This document shows, piece after piece, positions 45,694 to 54,094 of a DNA stretch of 64,000 nt. The stretch is from the NCBI RefSeq assembly GCF_016587435.1, contig NZ_BNJJ01000003.1, positions 1 through 64,000 on the forward strand, read 5' to 3'. Numbering within the stretch: the first letter of the stretch is position 1; every line of letters begins with the position of its first letter. The notes under the pieces are model-generated. The model was not told where the DNA came from. It saw only the letters and a program-made list of their open reading frames with translations, and made no database searches. The translations under genes and the position numbers were made by a program. This DNA comes from Dictyobacter formicarum. Lineage in GTDB: Bacteria > Chloroflexota > Ktedonobacteria > Ktedonobacterales > Ktedonobacteraceae.

Positions 45694-46359
45694 ATGGTAG
45701 AAATCGTACCTTCTATTCTGTCGGCCGATTTTACACGTCTTGGCGAGCAGGTGCGGGATGTGGAGGCGGCTGGCGCGCGCCGCATCCAGATTGACGTGAT
45801 GGATGGGCATTTCGTGCCCAATATCACTATGGGTCCCATGGTTGTCGAGGCCGTGCGCAGCTGCACGAGCGCCGTCCTTGAAGCCCATCTGATGATTACC
45901 AATCCACAGGAATATATCGAGACATTTGCAAAGGCAGGCGCGGACGTCATCATTGTGCACCAGGAGGTGTCTCCCCATCTGCATCGAACCTTGAAGCAGA
46001 TTAAAGCGACTGGCAAACAGGCTGGCGTGGCGATCAATCCGTCCACCCCTGTTTTTATGTTGCAGGATATGCTGCCATTTTGCGATCTGATCCTGGTGAT
46101 GACGATTAATCCGGGCTTTGGAGGACAAGAGTTTATTCCTGAGACACTGTCGAAGATAGAGACGTTGCATCGAATGTTGCAGCAGCGCAATCTGAAGTGC
46201 GATATTGAAGTCGATGGTGGCATCAATGCCGAAACGATCCCTCAAGTTGTGCGTGCGGGCGCTAATTTATTGGTAGCGGGCTCTGCCGTATATAACGATA
46301 AAGAGAGCGTGGCACAGGCGATGGATAAATTGCGGCGCGCGATTCCCAACGAGGCATAA
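45694..46359 (+). CDS. rpe: Ribulose-phosphate 3-epimerase
   Basis: A 221-residue TIM-barrel enzyme interconverting ribulose 5-phosphate and xylulose 5-phosphate. The opening VEIVPSILSADFTRLGEQ, IQIDVMDGHFVPN (metal-binding His and catalytic Asp), VMTINPGFGGQEF and the C-terminal CDIEVDGGINAET with the second catalytic Asp are all visible. TAGGAG precedes the ATG. Last gene of the pentose-phosphate cluster, 12 nt after pgl. Confidence 0.95.
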   Translation: MVEIVPSILSADFTRLGEQVRDVEAAGARRIQIDVMDGHFVPNITMGPMVVEAVRSCTSAVLEAHLMITNPQEYIETFAKAGADVIIVHQEVSPHLHRTLKQIKATGKQAGVAINPSTPVFMLQDMLPFCDLILVMTINPGFGGQEFIPETLSKIETLHRMLQQRNLKCDIEVDGGINAETIPQVVRAGANLLVAGSAVYNDKESVAQAMDKLRRAIPNEA

Positions 46360-46377
46360 ACAATACATTATCATCAA

Positions 46378-46448
46378 ATAGGTTCGGAGCTTGCCTCCGA
46401 TTTGCCGCCCAAATGACGGGGCAAATCGGAGGCAAGCTCCGAACCTAT
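46378..46448 (+). other. Long hairpin directly before the P1 peptidase ribosome binding site
   Basis: Perfect 29-bp arms (46378-46406 and 46420-46448) with a 13-nt loop. No T run follows; instead the GGGGAG Shine-Dalgarno sequence starts at 46449, next to the stem. It could separate rpe from the peptidase gene, stabilise the upstream mRNA or influence initiation. Its sequence is unlike the tail-bearing repeats. Confidence 0.7.
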
Positions 46449-46459
46449 GGGGAGATGTT

Positions 46460-47416
46460 ATGCACGACGATATCACCGATGTACCCGGTATTCGCGTTGG
46501 ACACGATACAAATCTAGAGGCTGGCACTGGCTGTAGCGTTATTTTATGTGACACGCCTGCGGTAGGTGGAGTAGATGTGCGTGGCGGTGCTCCCGCTACC
46601 CGGGAGACCGACCTCCTGCATCCATTATGTATGATTGATGAGGTCAATGCGGTTCTGCTGACCGGCGGCAGTGCTTTTGGGCTGGATGCTGCCAGTGGCG
46701 TTGTACACTATCTGGATGAGCATGGTATCGGCTACGATAGCGGGATTGCGCGCGTACCAATTGTGCCTGGCGCAGCAATCTTTGATCTATCATGCGGCTC
46801 CGCCACCATTCGGCCCGATTATGCCGCTGGCTATCACGCCTGTGAGCAGGCCAGCAGCGGTCCCATTGAGCTGGGAAACGTAGGCGGGGGCACAGGAGCA
46901 ACCGTAGGCAAACTGCTAGGACCAGAGTTTGCCATGAAAGGTGGGCTTGGCTCCGCCAGTATGGAGCTACTGGGAGGTATCGTGGTCGGCGCCATCGTCC
47001 TGGTCAATGCGCTGGGAGATATTGTTGATCCTGAGACCCAGCAGGTAGTGGCTGGCACACGTAATATAGCCGGAAAAAGCTCGGGAGCGAGCAATCCGTT
47101 TGGCAATACCACCATTGCAGTGATTGCCACCAATGCCACGCTGACCAAAGCTCAGGTCACCAAAGTGGCTCAGATGGCACATGACGGCATAGCGCACGTC
47201 ATCAGACCTGCACATACGATGTTTGACGGGGATACCGTATTTGCGCTGGCAACAGGGAGCAATGCACCAGAAATACAGCAAAATACAGCAACCGCAGCAC
47301 TGCAGGTGAGTACGTTAGGAGCGGCGGCAGCGAACACACTCGCACGAGCAATTGTGAAAGCAGTGCGCAGCGCGAGCGATTTGCATGGCGTCCCAGCAGC
47401 CAGTTCTTTATTATAA
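46460..47416 (+). CDS. P1 family peptidase (DmpA/BapA, S58)
   Basis: A 318-residue member of the P1/S58 self-processing hydrolases (N-terminal nucleophile fold), which include aminopeptidases and beta-peptidyl aminopeptidases. Visible are the ITDVPGIRVGHDT opening, LLTGGSAFGLDAASGV, the NPFGNTTIAVIATNA segment where chain cleavage and the nucleophile occur in relatives, and the C-terminal AHTMFDGDTVFALATG. No signal peptide, so cytoplasmic. The ATG at 46460 with GGGGAG upstream is chosen; a longer ORF start (46391) would lie inside the hairpin. The substrate is unknown. Confidence 0.87.
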   Translation: MHDDITDVPGIRVGHDTNLEAGTGCSVILCDTPAVGGVDVRGGAPATRETDLLHPLCMIDEVNAVLLTGGSAFGLDAASGVVHYLDEHGIGYDSGIARVPIVPGAAIFDLSCGSATIRPDYAAGYHACEQASSGPIELGNVGGGTGATVGKLLGPEFAMKGGLGSASMELLGGIVVGAIVLVNALGDIVDPETQQVVAGTRNIAGKSSGASNPFGNTTIAVIATNATLTKAQVTKVAQMAHDGIAHVIRPAHTMFDGDTVFALATGSNAPEIQQNTATAALQVSTLGAAAANTLARAIVKAVRSASDLHGVPAASSLL

Positions 47417-47469
47417 AATGATGAAAGGTGTTGTTATTGGTACGATTATGCGAACTCCAATCCTGTCTG

Positions 47470-47868
47470 TCATGGTTGTAGCATTACAAATAACACAATG
47501 CCTCCGCCGATCAGCATCAGCAATACACATCCCATAATGACCAGAGCAAACATATAGCTACGCGAGGTGGCCAGAATATCTGGTACAACACTCGCATTGC
47601 GGCGTTCAGGTCGTATCGGGAGCTCTCGTTTCGCGGTAAGGGTCTTTAAACCACCGGTAGCCAGGTCCCAGGAGTGGGTTGCAAAATCCAATGCATGCTC
47701 ATGATCCGCTTGACGAGAGCTTGCCGAAGCCGACATAGAGGGAGAGTTTGAGGACATAGCAGGGGAAGACGCCAAAGAGTTTTCGGGCATCGAGTAGGTG
47801 GGAGAGATCATTTGTGGCCGGCGAGGCACTGTTCTTCTGGATCGCGCATCAGGACTGGGCAACGTCAC
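47470..47868 (-). CDS. Unknown small tail-anchored membrane protein
   Basis: A 132-residue protein I do not recognise. Residues 1-50 are Ser/Pro/Met-rich and likely disordered. A middle part (about 55-95) is mixed, and a single strongly hydrophobic segment (about 107-130, MFALVIMGCVLLMLIGGGIV) ends the protein, which suggests tail anchoring with most of the chain in the cytoplasm. Gene context gives no hint. Confidence 0.5.
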   Translation of the reverse strand: MTLPSPDARSRRTVPRRPQMISPTYSMPENSLASSPAMSSNSPSMSASASSRQADHEHALDFATHSWDLATGGLKTLTAKRELPIRPERRNASVVPDILATSRSYMFALVIMGCVLLMLIGGGIVLFVMLQP

Positions 47869-48029
47869 AGCTTTTCTCCGCTAAGGCACTTACATACCAA
47901 CCGCATCAACAAGGGACAGCTTACAACGTACGCACTACAGCATTTTTGTCCGTCTACTCTTAATTGTAGCGATATAGCCGATTTTCGCAAGGGAACTATG
48001 ACTATTGGGGGAATCTTTATAAGAACTGG

Positions 48030-48665
48030 TTAGCCGACAGGAGGCGCATCAGCACGCTTGAATAGCTCAAGGACTGCTGCGAGAATACGCCCGGTCGCGC
48101 CCCATATACGATAGTCATCGTAATCATAGAAATACACGGTCCGTGTTTGCCCATTGCGCGTCCATTGCTCAGTATGAGCAATGGCAGGATCTATCAGCCG
48201 TTCCAGAGAGACGCAGAGCAGCTCGTCTACTTCACTTTCCTGTAATACCAGCGATCCTAATCCTTGCGGTAGATAGGCTACCACTGGTGTAATCAGATAG
48301 TTGCTGACCACGGTAAACACCGGCGGTAACACGCCCAGTGCCTCGACACGAGCTGGTTCCAGGCCGATCTCTTCATGTGCTTCGCGCAACGCGGTCATCA
48401 CAATTGAAGAATCGGTGGAATCAACCTTTCCGCCCGGGAAAGCAATTTCGCCGCTATGGGCACGCAACGTGCTGGCACGACGAATCAAGGCCAGTTGCAA
48501 CCGGCCATCTTTCACAAAGAATGGAAGGAGCACTGCGGCCTGGCGCGCATGTTGCTGATGACCCTCGACCATATCTATAAGCGATCCTGCTTGCTCAACA
48601 GGCGTCAGGCGTGTACGCAAAATGCCCATAATCGCTGCAGTATTCGTAAAATCCAACACATCCAT
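48030..48665 (-). CDS. Nudix hydrolase, NudL/CoA-pyrophosphatase type
   Basis: A 211-residue Nudix protein. The segment LRAHSGEIAFPGGKVDSTD, followed by MTALREAHEEIGL, is the NudL-type Nudix box, in which Asp replaces the first Glu as in E. coli NudL. It is preceded by the UPF0035-like region. Relatives cleave CoA or related dinucleotides to 4'-phosphopantetheine and 3',5'-ADP. The longest ORF starts at 49160 but its first 165 residues are implausible. The ATG at 48665 is chosen on homology. A TGC-TACAAT box ends seven bases upstream, so the mRNA may be leaderless. Divergent from rpsA. Confidence 0.82.
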   Translation of the reverse strand: MDVLDFTNTAAIMGILRTRLTPVEQAGSLIDMVEGHQQHARQAAVLLPFFVKDGRLQLALIRRASTLRAHSGEIAFPGGKVDSTDSSIVMTALREAHEEIGLEPARVEALGVLPPVFTVVSNYLITPVVAYLPQGLGSLVLQESEVDELLCVSLERLIDPAIAHTEQWTRNGQTRTVYFYDYDDYRIWGATGRILAAVLELFKRADAPPVG

Positions 48666-48671
48666 ACTGCT

Positions 48672-48680
48672 ATTGTAGCA
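48672..48680 (-). promoter_or_regulatory. Extended -10 promoter of the Nudix gene
   Basis: Minus strand TGC-TACAAT. A start about 7 nt downstream would coincide with the ATG at 48665. No clear -35. Confidence 0.45.
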
Positions 48681-48766
48681 CATTTGAAGGGGGCTTGCGC
48701 TACTGTGATACAATCTGAGACAGAAAAAAACTATCGGAGAGATTTGGCAAAAGGTTGGGCATTGTC

Positions 48767-48795
48767 TTGCAATCGGTGAGAGCATTTGGTATAAT
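48767..48795 (+). promoter_or_regulatory. rpsA promoter
   Basis: TTGCAA (48767-48772), 17 bp, TATAAT (48790-48795) with an extended TGG before it. Transcription would begin near 48802, about 390 nt before rpsA. Confidence 0.75.
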
Positions 48796-48815
48796 AGAGA
48801 GTATCGAGTGGGGGT

Positions 48816-48968
48816 ATGCTTACATTCAGGCGTCATTATCATATGTATGGTGGCGTACTGCCTGCGAGTATCGTTTCGTATCACCGTTCTGTAAAGCAAA
48901 CAATGGGTTATAAAGGTATTCTTAGTGTAATGACAGGAATATCGGAAACCGAAACGATGACCGCCTGA
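48816..48968 (+). CDS. Candidate 50-codon leader ORF of rpsA
   Basis: A 50-residue ORF (starting MLTFRRHYHMYGGVLPASIV) whose ATG lies about 14 nt after the predicted transcript start, with GTGGGGG directly upstream. The product is not recognised. It is rich in His, Arg and Tyr early and in Thr/Glu late. It could be a regulatory leader peptide or a small protein. No independent coding evidence is available from one sequence. Confidence 0.35.
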   Translation: MLTFRRHYHMYGGVLPASIVSYHRSVKQTMGYKGILSVMTGISETETMTA

Positions 48969-49190
48969 GCACCTCCTCCGATTTAGCCCAAGTCCGATGG
49001 TACACTCCCCAAGGGTCCCAACGTGCAGTGCAATCCATCTTGTTGTTCTTACTGTTACAAGGACAATAGAGTTGGTAATAGTCGGTTCGGCATGACTGGC
49101 AACAGAGAACAGCACAGAATCAAAAAGGGTTGGCATGGGTGTAATATCGTAGACAGGCAAAAACCGTGGATCGAAGGGGGTTAACTACCC
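48969..49190 (+). promoter_or_regulatory. Remainder of the long rpsA leader
   Basis: About 220 untranslated bases follow the leader ORF. The last part, GGGGGTTAACTACCC (49176-49190), can fold so that GGGT pairs with ACCC, hiding the Shine-Dalgarno sequence just before the ATG at 49191. No known riboswitch class was recognised. Confidence 0.4.
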
Positions 49191-50723
49191 ATGCATGCGC
49201 AAAAGCACGGCGACCTTTCGACAATGCCAGCGGCAAATCAAAACAGCGGGCGGGTACAGACGATGATCGAAGGAAATGACCTACAAGGGCAAAACAACAG
49301 CAACCCCGAAGAGATGGAAGAATTTAACCAGAACGAAATGGCAGCGTTGCTGGCGGAATCGGCGAATCCTATCAGCATTAAGCGAGGTGATGTAGTCGAG
49401 GGCGTTATCGTGCGTATCGACCAGGACGAAATCCTGGTGGATATTGGCCTTAAATCAGAAGGCGTCCTCTCAACAAAAGAGTTGCCATCCAGTGGCTATG
49501 GCTCTTTTAGCGAATTGCACCTCAATGACAAAGTTCTGGTCTATGTTATCCAGCCAGAAACTTCAGAGGGTCATGCTGTCCTCTCACTGAAGAGGGCCAA
49601 CACCGAGCGCCAGTGGCGTATCGCAGAAGAACAGTACAAAAACAACGAACTCCTCAAAGCGAAAGTCATTGATTATAACAAAGGTGGCTTGATTGTTGAC
49701 GTGGCGGGAATTCGTGGCTTTGTACCGATATCTCAAATTTTGAATCTCAAGCGCGAGGAAGTTGCAGCCGGCGGTGAAAACCAGGAGACTGCAGCCAAAC
49801 TCCAGGGCATGAAGGACAAAGAGCTTCAGTTAAAAATTATCGAGATCAATCGAGCGCGCAACCGCTTGATCCTCTCCGAGCGTCTGGCTGTCCAGGAATG
49901 GCGTCAGCGCCGTCGCGAGGAATTGCTCGATGAGTTGAAGCCCGGCGAAGTGCGTAAGGGTGTGGTGAGCAACCTTGCTAACTTTGGTGCTTTCGTCGAC
50001 CTTGGTGGCGCAGACGGACTGGTTCATATCAGCCAGCTAGCCTGGAGCCGTGTTAACCATCCTAGCGAAGTGTTGCATGTTGGTCAGGAAGTCGAAGTAC
50101 AGGTTTTGAGTGTTGATAAAGAGAAAAAGAAAATCGCACTCTCGATCAAACGTGCTGAGGTTGATCCCTGGACAACTGTCGAGCAGCGCTACACACCAGG
50201 ACAGGTCGTCACTGGTACTGTGACCAAGATCGCCCCCTTCGGAGCGTTTGCACGCATCGAAGATGGCATCGAGGGCCTGATCCATCAGTCCGAGTTGACA
50301 CCTGGTACAGATCCCAAGTCGGTTCTGCACGAGGGTGCACAATTGCAGTTGCGCATCCTGCGCATTGATGCCGAGCGCCGTCGCCTTGGTCTCAGCTTAC
50401 GTCAGGCTGACGAAGTTGATGCCAAAGAGGCTGCGACTGAGGTCCCTGAACAGGAAGAAGCCCAGGCTGAAAGTGCTATTGTTGAACAGAATGCCGCTCC
50501 AGCTGTCGAAACACCAGCTGCGCCCGGCACTCCTTCTCTGGAGTCACTGCCAACACTTTCTGAACAGGTTCCATCCAAGCGCGAGCGCCGCGAGCGCCAG
50601 GAGCGTTCTGGCGATAGCGGCCAGAACGTACATGGTGAGGGTGAGTTAACCGCGATGGCCGAGGCCTTCCGCGCAGCTGCTCGCCAGCGTTCAGCTAAAG
50701 ATGAGAATGAAACAGCTGAGTAG
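49191..50723 (+). CDS. rpsA: 30S ribosomal protein S1 (four S1 domains)
   Basis: A 510-residue S1-type protein. Four OB-fold S1 domains are visible, at about residues 60-130, 147-215, 240-310 and 325-395. Signatures include GDVVEGVIVRIDQDEILVDIG and, in the third, GVVSNLANFGAFVDLGG-DGLVHIS. The short form (four domains, not six) is common in Gram-positive and Chloroflexi-type genomes. The first 55 residues are Gln/Asn/Glu-rich. Residues about 410-510 are a Glu/Ala-rich then Arg/Glu/Ser-rich tail. Alternative in-frame starts are at residues 12 and 25. It has a strong promoter and a long leader. Confidence 0.9.
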   Translation: MHAQKHGDLSTMPAANQNSGRVQTMIEGNDLQGQNNSNPEEMEEFNQNEMAALLAESANPISIKRGDVVEGVIVRIDQDEILVDIGLKSEGVLSTKELPSSGYGSFSELHLNDKVLVYVIQPETSEGHAVLSLKRANTERQWRIAEEQYKNNELLKAKVIDYNKGGLIVDVAGIRGFVPISQILNLKREEVAAGGENQETAAKLQGMKDKELQLKIIEINRARNRLILSERLAVQEWRQRRREELLDELKPGEVRKGVVSNLANFGAFVDLGGADGLVHISQLAWSRVNHPSEVLHVGQEVEVQVLSVDKEKKKIALSIKRAEVDPWTTVEQRYTPGQVVTGTVTKIAPFGAFARIEDGIEGLIHQSELTPGTDPKSVLHEGAQLQLRILRIDAERRRLGLSLRQADEVDAKEAATEVPEQEEAQAESAIVEQNAAPAVETPAAPGTPSLESLPTLSEQVPSKRERRERQERSGDSGQNVHGEGELTAMAEAFRAAARQRSAKDENETAE

Positions 50724-50767
50724 TCAGTAGCGCTGTAGCGCTGTTACGTAGTCGTCACTTGTAAGAA

Positions 50768-50812
50768 GAACCTCCCTGTAGTCTTTCATTGAAAGATTGC
50801 ACAGGGAGGTTC
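50768..50812 (+). terminator. Hairpin after rpsA
   Basis: Perfect 12-bp stem GAACCTCCCTGT/ACAGGGAGGTTC (50768-50779 with 50801-50812), with a further inner stem TCTTTCA/TGAAAGA. TCTCACTTATTAG follows; the T run is poor, but the stem is strong. Confidence 0.65.
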
Positions 50813-50858
50813 TCACTTATTAGTAAGAAATCAGTGTATAATAGGTGTTGTTGCTATT

Positions 50859-50907
50859 AAGAATACATATAGTATTCTTGACGTTGTAAAAAGAGTTGTA
50901 GTATGAT
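50859..50907 (+). promoter_or_regulatory. Distal clpC promoter with adjoining operator-like repeat
   Basis: TTGACG (50878-50883), 18 bp, TATGAT (50902-50907). The perfect inverted repeat AAGAATAC-N5-GTATTCTT (50859-50879) runs into the -35 box, as a repressor site would. It is not a CtsR heptad repeat or a CIRCE element. Confidence 0.55.
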
Positions 50908-51295
50908 GAAATGCGCAGTTAATGAAGCGATCAAGAGTTCCCTTCTACATTTTTGAGCAAAAAGCAAATCGTGAACATACTGATGATATCCACGCATTTT
51001 TGTTGTAGAATAAAGGATAATCAAATCGCATGTTTACCAGTAGCAGTGACGATGGAGGGACAACGATCATGACTGATGCACTCCGCTCAGTCGCTCGTTT
51101 GTCAGGGCATCAAAGAAGATACAGAGGCACCTAGATAGACAAGGTTCCTTGGCTGTTGGAGCAAATCGTACCTGAACAGATGATCTCGCGACCTCTCCAC
51201 TGTGTGCATCTATGCGAATGCAGTGCAGAGGTCGATTGTTTCTCAGTAAGAAGGTTGAGCGTTTATTGACAGACGGGAGGCTACAGTTGTTATCC
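50908..51295 (+). promoter_or_regulatory. Long leader upstream of clpC with terminator-like hairpin
   Basis: About 390 bases from the distal promoter to the proximal one, with no gene recognised. A hairpin CGACCTCT-c-CACTG/CAGTG-c-AGAGGTCG (51189-51234, 18-nt loop) is followed by ATTGTTTCTC and could stop distal transcripts, leaving a roughly 320-nt RNA. No known RNA family was recognised. Confidence 0.35.
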
Positions 51296-51324
51296 TTGAC
51301 GCTGTATGATGGGTGTTGTATGAT
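51296..51324 (+). promoter_or_regulatory. Proximal clpC promoter
   Basis: TTGACG (51296-51301), 17 bp, TATGAT (51319-51324), followed by GAA. The boxes and part of the spacer (a TTGACG-YTGTA start and GTTGTA before the -10) resemble the distal promoter at 50878. A further TTGACA (51266) with TGTTAT lies just upstream. The start codon is 76 nt downstream. Confidence 0.65.
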
Positions 51325-51399
51325 GAATCACATAGTTTACCTGAGCGACACAGAGGGCTCGGTTCCACCCTCTGCCAATGAAAGGGGGGTGACAAACAG

Positions 51400-53934
51400 G
51401 TGAACGATAGAGACAGATTTGATAAGTTCACAGAACGGGCCAGAAAAGTTCTGAGCCTGGCACAGGAGGAAGCCCAGCGCTTCCAACATAACTATATTGG
51501 TACAGAACACCTGCTCCTCGGCCTTGTGCGTGAGGGTGAAGGCGTTGCTGCAAAAGTACTCGCAAATCTCGGCGTTGAGCTTAATAAGGTTCGTAGCGCC
51601 GTCGAATTTATTATTGGTCGTGGCGACCGTATTGTTCTGGGCGAAATTGGCCTGACGCCACGTGCCAAAAAGGTAATCGAGCTAGCAGTTGATGAAGCTC
51701 GCCGCCTGAATCATCATTATATTGGGACAGAACACCTCTTGCTGGGTTTGGTCCGTGAGGGTGAAGGTATCGCAGCAGGCGTACTTGAAAGTCTGGGCGT
51801 CAACCTGGAAAAAGTGCGTACGCAAACCATTCAAGTGCTCAGCCAGTCTGGCACTCCACATGAGCGCGACGCCAAACATTCGAAGACCCCCACTATTGAC
51901 CAGATGGGCATTGATCTGACGGCAGCTGCTCGCGCAGGTACACTCGACCCCGTCATTGGACGTCATCAAGAAATTGAGCGCGTCATCCAGATTCTTTCCC
52001 GACGCAATAAGAATAATCCGGCTCTCATCGGCGAACCCGGTGTCGGTAAAACAGCTATCGTTGAAGGTCTGGCGCAACGCCTGATCTCTGGCGAGGTGCC
52101 AGAAACACTGGCCGGCAAACGTCTACTCACACTGGACGTTGGCTCTCTGGTGGCTGGTACAAAGTACCGTGGTGAGTTTGAAGAGCGTCTGAAGAAAATT
52201 ATAGAAGAGATTCGCAATAGCCGCGATTGTATCATCTTTATCGATGAAGTTCATACCCTGGTGGGTGCGGGCGCCGCTGAAGGGGCTGTGGATGCAGCCA
52301 ATATCCTGAAGCCTGCCCTCGCTCGTGGTGAATTGCAATGTATCGGTGCAACAACCCTCGATGAATATCGCAAGTATATCGAGCGCGATGCTGCACTCCA
52401 ACGCCGATTCCAGGAAGTGATTGTACGCGAGCCATCCGTCGAGGAGACCGTTGAGATCCTCAAAGGTATCCGCGAACGCTATGAGCAGCACCACCGTCTG
52501 ATTATCACAGACGAGGCGCTCAAGGCCGCAACCGATATGGCCAGCCGCTATATCACCGATCGCTTCATGCCGGATAAAGCTATCGACTTGATCGATGAAG
52601 CCGCTAGCCGCGTACGGATGCAGAACTCACTGGCTCCTCTGAACCTGAAAGAGGCCATGAAGGGTCTGGAGTCTGTCCTGCGTGAGAAAGAGGCAGCTAT
52701 CCAGCAACAAGAATACGAACTGGCAGCGGAACTGCGGGACCGCGAAGTAAAGTTGCGAGATCGTATTGCCAAACTTGAGTCTGGCTGGCACAAAGAACGT
52801 GGAAATGAGAAACCAACGGTTGGCGAAGAGGAGATTGCTCAGATCGTCTCTATGTGGACCGGCATCCCTGTGATGCGTATCGCTCAGGAAGAGTCACAGC
52901 GGCTCTTACAAATGGAAGATGCACTCCACGCTCGCGTGATCGGTCAGAATGAAGCAATAGAAAAGATTGCACGCGCTGTACGCCGCGCTCGTGCAGGCCT
53001 GAAGGATCCGAAACGTCCTATTGGTTCGTTCATCTTTATGGGCCCCACAGGTGTTGGTAAAACAGAGCTGGCCAAGACGCTGGCCGAATTTATGTTCGGT
53101 AGCGAAGAGTCTCTGATCAAAATCGACATGTCAGAGTTTATGGAGCGTCACGCGGCCGCGCGTCTCGTGGGTGCCCCTCCCGGATATGTCGGTTATGAAG
53201 AGGGCGGTCAGCTGACCGAGGCGGTTCGCCGCAAATCCTATAGCGTGATCCTGCTGGACGAAATTGAAAAGGCTCACCCTGACGTCTTCAATATGCTACT
53301 CCAGATTCTGGAAGATGGTAAGCTGACAGACGCCAAGGGCCGCACGGTGGATTTCCGCAACACCATTATCATCATGACATCAAACGTCGGTGCCGCCCTC
53401 TTGAATAAGGAGGCCTCGATCGGCTTTAGGCAGTCGAAAGACAAGCAGAAAGCCAACCAGGCAGACTATGATGCGATGAAGGGTAAGGTGCTCGGCGAAT
53501 TGAAGAATACCTTCAAGCCTGAGTTCCTGAACCGTATCGATGAGGTTATTGTCTTCCATTCTCTGCGTATGGAGGAGATGTACTCTATCGTCGACCTGTT
53601 GCTGAACCGTGTACGTGCACAGCTCACCGAACAGCAGATCGAACTGGTGGTTCCACAGAACGCCAAGGATTTCTTGATCGACAAAGGCTTCGACGCGCAG
53701 TATGGTGCCCGTCCTTTACGCCGCACTATCCAGCGTATGGTTGAAGATCCGTTGGCGGAAGGCTTGCTACAAGGCAAGTTCCATCCTGGCGATCTGGTAG
53801 AGGCAAGCATTGTCGATGACGATCTTGCTCTGGAGGTACGCAACCGCATTGAGCAGTTGCCACCACCGGCATCGGCTACCCCGGAAGCGGCCCTCTCGGC
53901 TGGCGGCGAAGGTAGTACGAATACAGAAAGCTGA
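51400..53934 (+). CDS. clpC: ATP-dependent Clp protease ATPase subunit ClpC
   Basis: An 844-residue class I Clp/Hsp100 unfoldase. There are two N-terminal Clp repeats (about 5-70 and 80-145) and a first AAA+ domain with GEPGVGKTA (about residue 210). A middle domain has the UVR-like motif ([18 protein letters not shown], about 430-447), which in ClpC binds adaptors. The second AAA+ domain has [16 protein letters not shown] (about 549-564), and a D2-small domain follows. It unfolds substrates for ClpP. The start is GTG with AGGGGGG upstream. The ctsR-mcsA-mcsB genes usual before clpC in Firmicutes are absent. Confidence 0.95.
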   Translation: MNDRDRFDKFTERARKVLSLAQEEAQRFQHNYIGTEHLLLGLVREGEGVAAKVLANLGVELNKVRSAVEFIIGRGDRIVLGEIGLTPRAKKVIELAVDEARRLNHHYIGTEHLLLGLVREGEGIAAGVLESLGVNLEKVRTQTIQVLSQSGTPHERDAKHSKTPTIDQMGIDLTAAARAGTLDPVIGRHQEIERVIQILSRRNKNNPALIGEPGVGKTAIVEGLAQRLISGEVPETLAGKRLLTLDVGSLVAGTKYRGEFEERLKKIIEEIRNSRDCIIFIDEVHTLVGAGAAEGAVDAANILKPALARGELQCIGATTLDEYRKYIERDAALQRRFQEVIVREPSVEETVEILKGIRERYEQHHRLIITDEALKAATDMASRYITDRFMPDKAIDLIDEAASRVRMQNSLAPLNLKEAMKGLESVLREKEAAIQQQEYELAAELRDREVKLRDRIAKLESGWHKERGNEKPTVGEEEIAQIVSMWTGIPVMRIAQEESQRLLQMEDALHARVIGQNEAIEKIARAVRRARAGLKDPKRPIGSFIFMGPTGVGKTELAKTLAEFMFGSEESLIKIDMSEFMERHAAARLVGAPPGYVGYEEGGQLTEAVRRKSYSVILLDEIEKAHPDVFNMLLQILEDGKLTDAKGRTVDFRNTIIIMTSNVGAALLNKEASIGFRQSKDKQKANQADYDAMKGKVLGELKNTFKPEFLNRIDEVIVFHSLRMEEMYSIVDLLLNRVRAQLTEQQIELVVPQNAKDFLIDKGFDAQYGARPLRRTIQRMVEDPLAEGLLQGKFHPGDLVEASIVDDDLALEVRNRIEQLPPPASATPEAALSAGGEGSTNTES

Positions 53935-53944
53935 TCAGAATTGA

Positions 53945-53977
53945 GGGGACGTGACAAACATCGCGTCCCCTTTTCTT
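53945..53977 (+). terminator. Terminator after clpC
   Basis: Seven-base-pair stem GGGGACG/CGTCCCC (53945-53951 with 53964-53970), 12-nt loop, then TTTTCTTT. Confidence 0.8.
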
Positions 53978-54094
53978 TGCTCTTCTCTCTTACCTTTAGT
54001 ACTAAACTTTCCAGTTACAACCTGACCACGCACAAACTAGCGGCTCCTATATCCTGGATTATTTTCTGGATTATCCTAGATTGCAGATCTTTAC

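Noticed and set aside
45565..46245. Two antisense ORFs of over 210 codons opposite rpe
   Set aside because: They lie entirely within a well-identified gene, have no start signals and match no family; antisense openness here follows from codon bias.
48666..49160. A 165-codon upstream extension of the Nudix ORF
   Set aside because: It opposes the rpsA promoter and leader, is Cys/Thr/Arg-rich without family resemblance, and Nudix homology begins only after the ATG at 48665.
48800..49190. rpsA leader considered as tmRNA, SRP RNA, RNase P RNA or a known riboswitch
   Set aside because: The conserved sequence blocks of these RNAs were not found.
50908..51295. clpC leader considered as a T-box
   Set aside because: The conserved T-box sequence that pairs with the tRNA acceptor end is absent.
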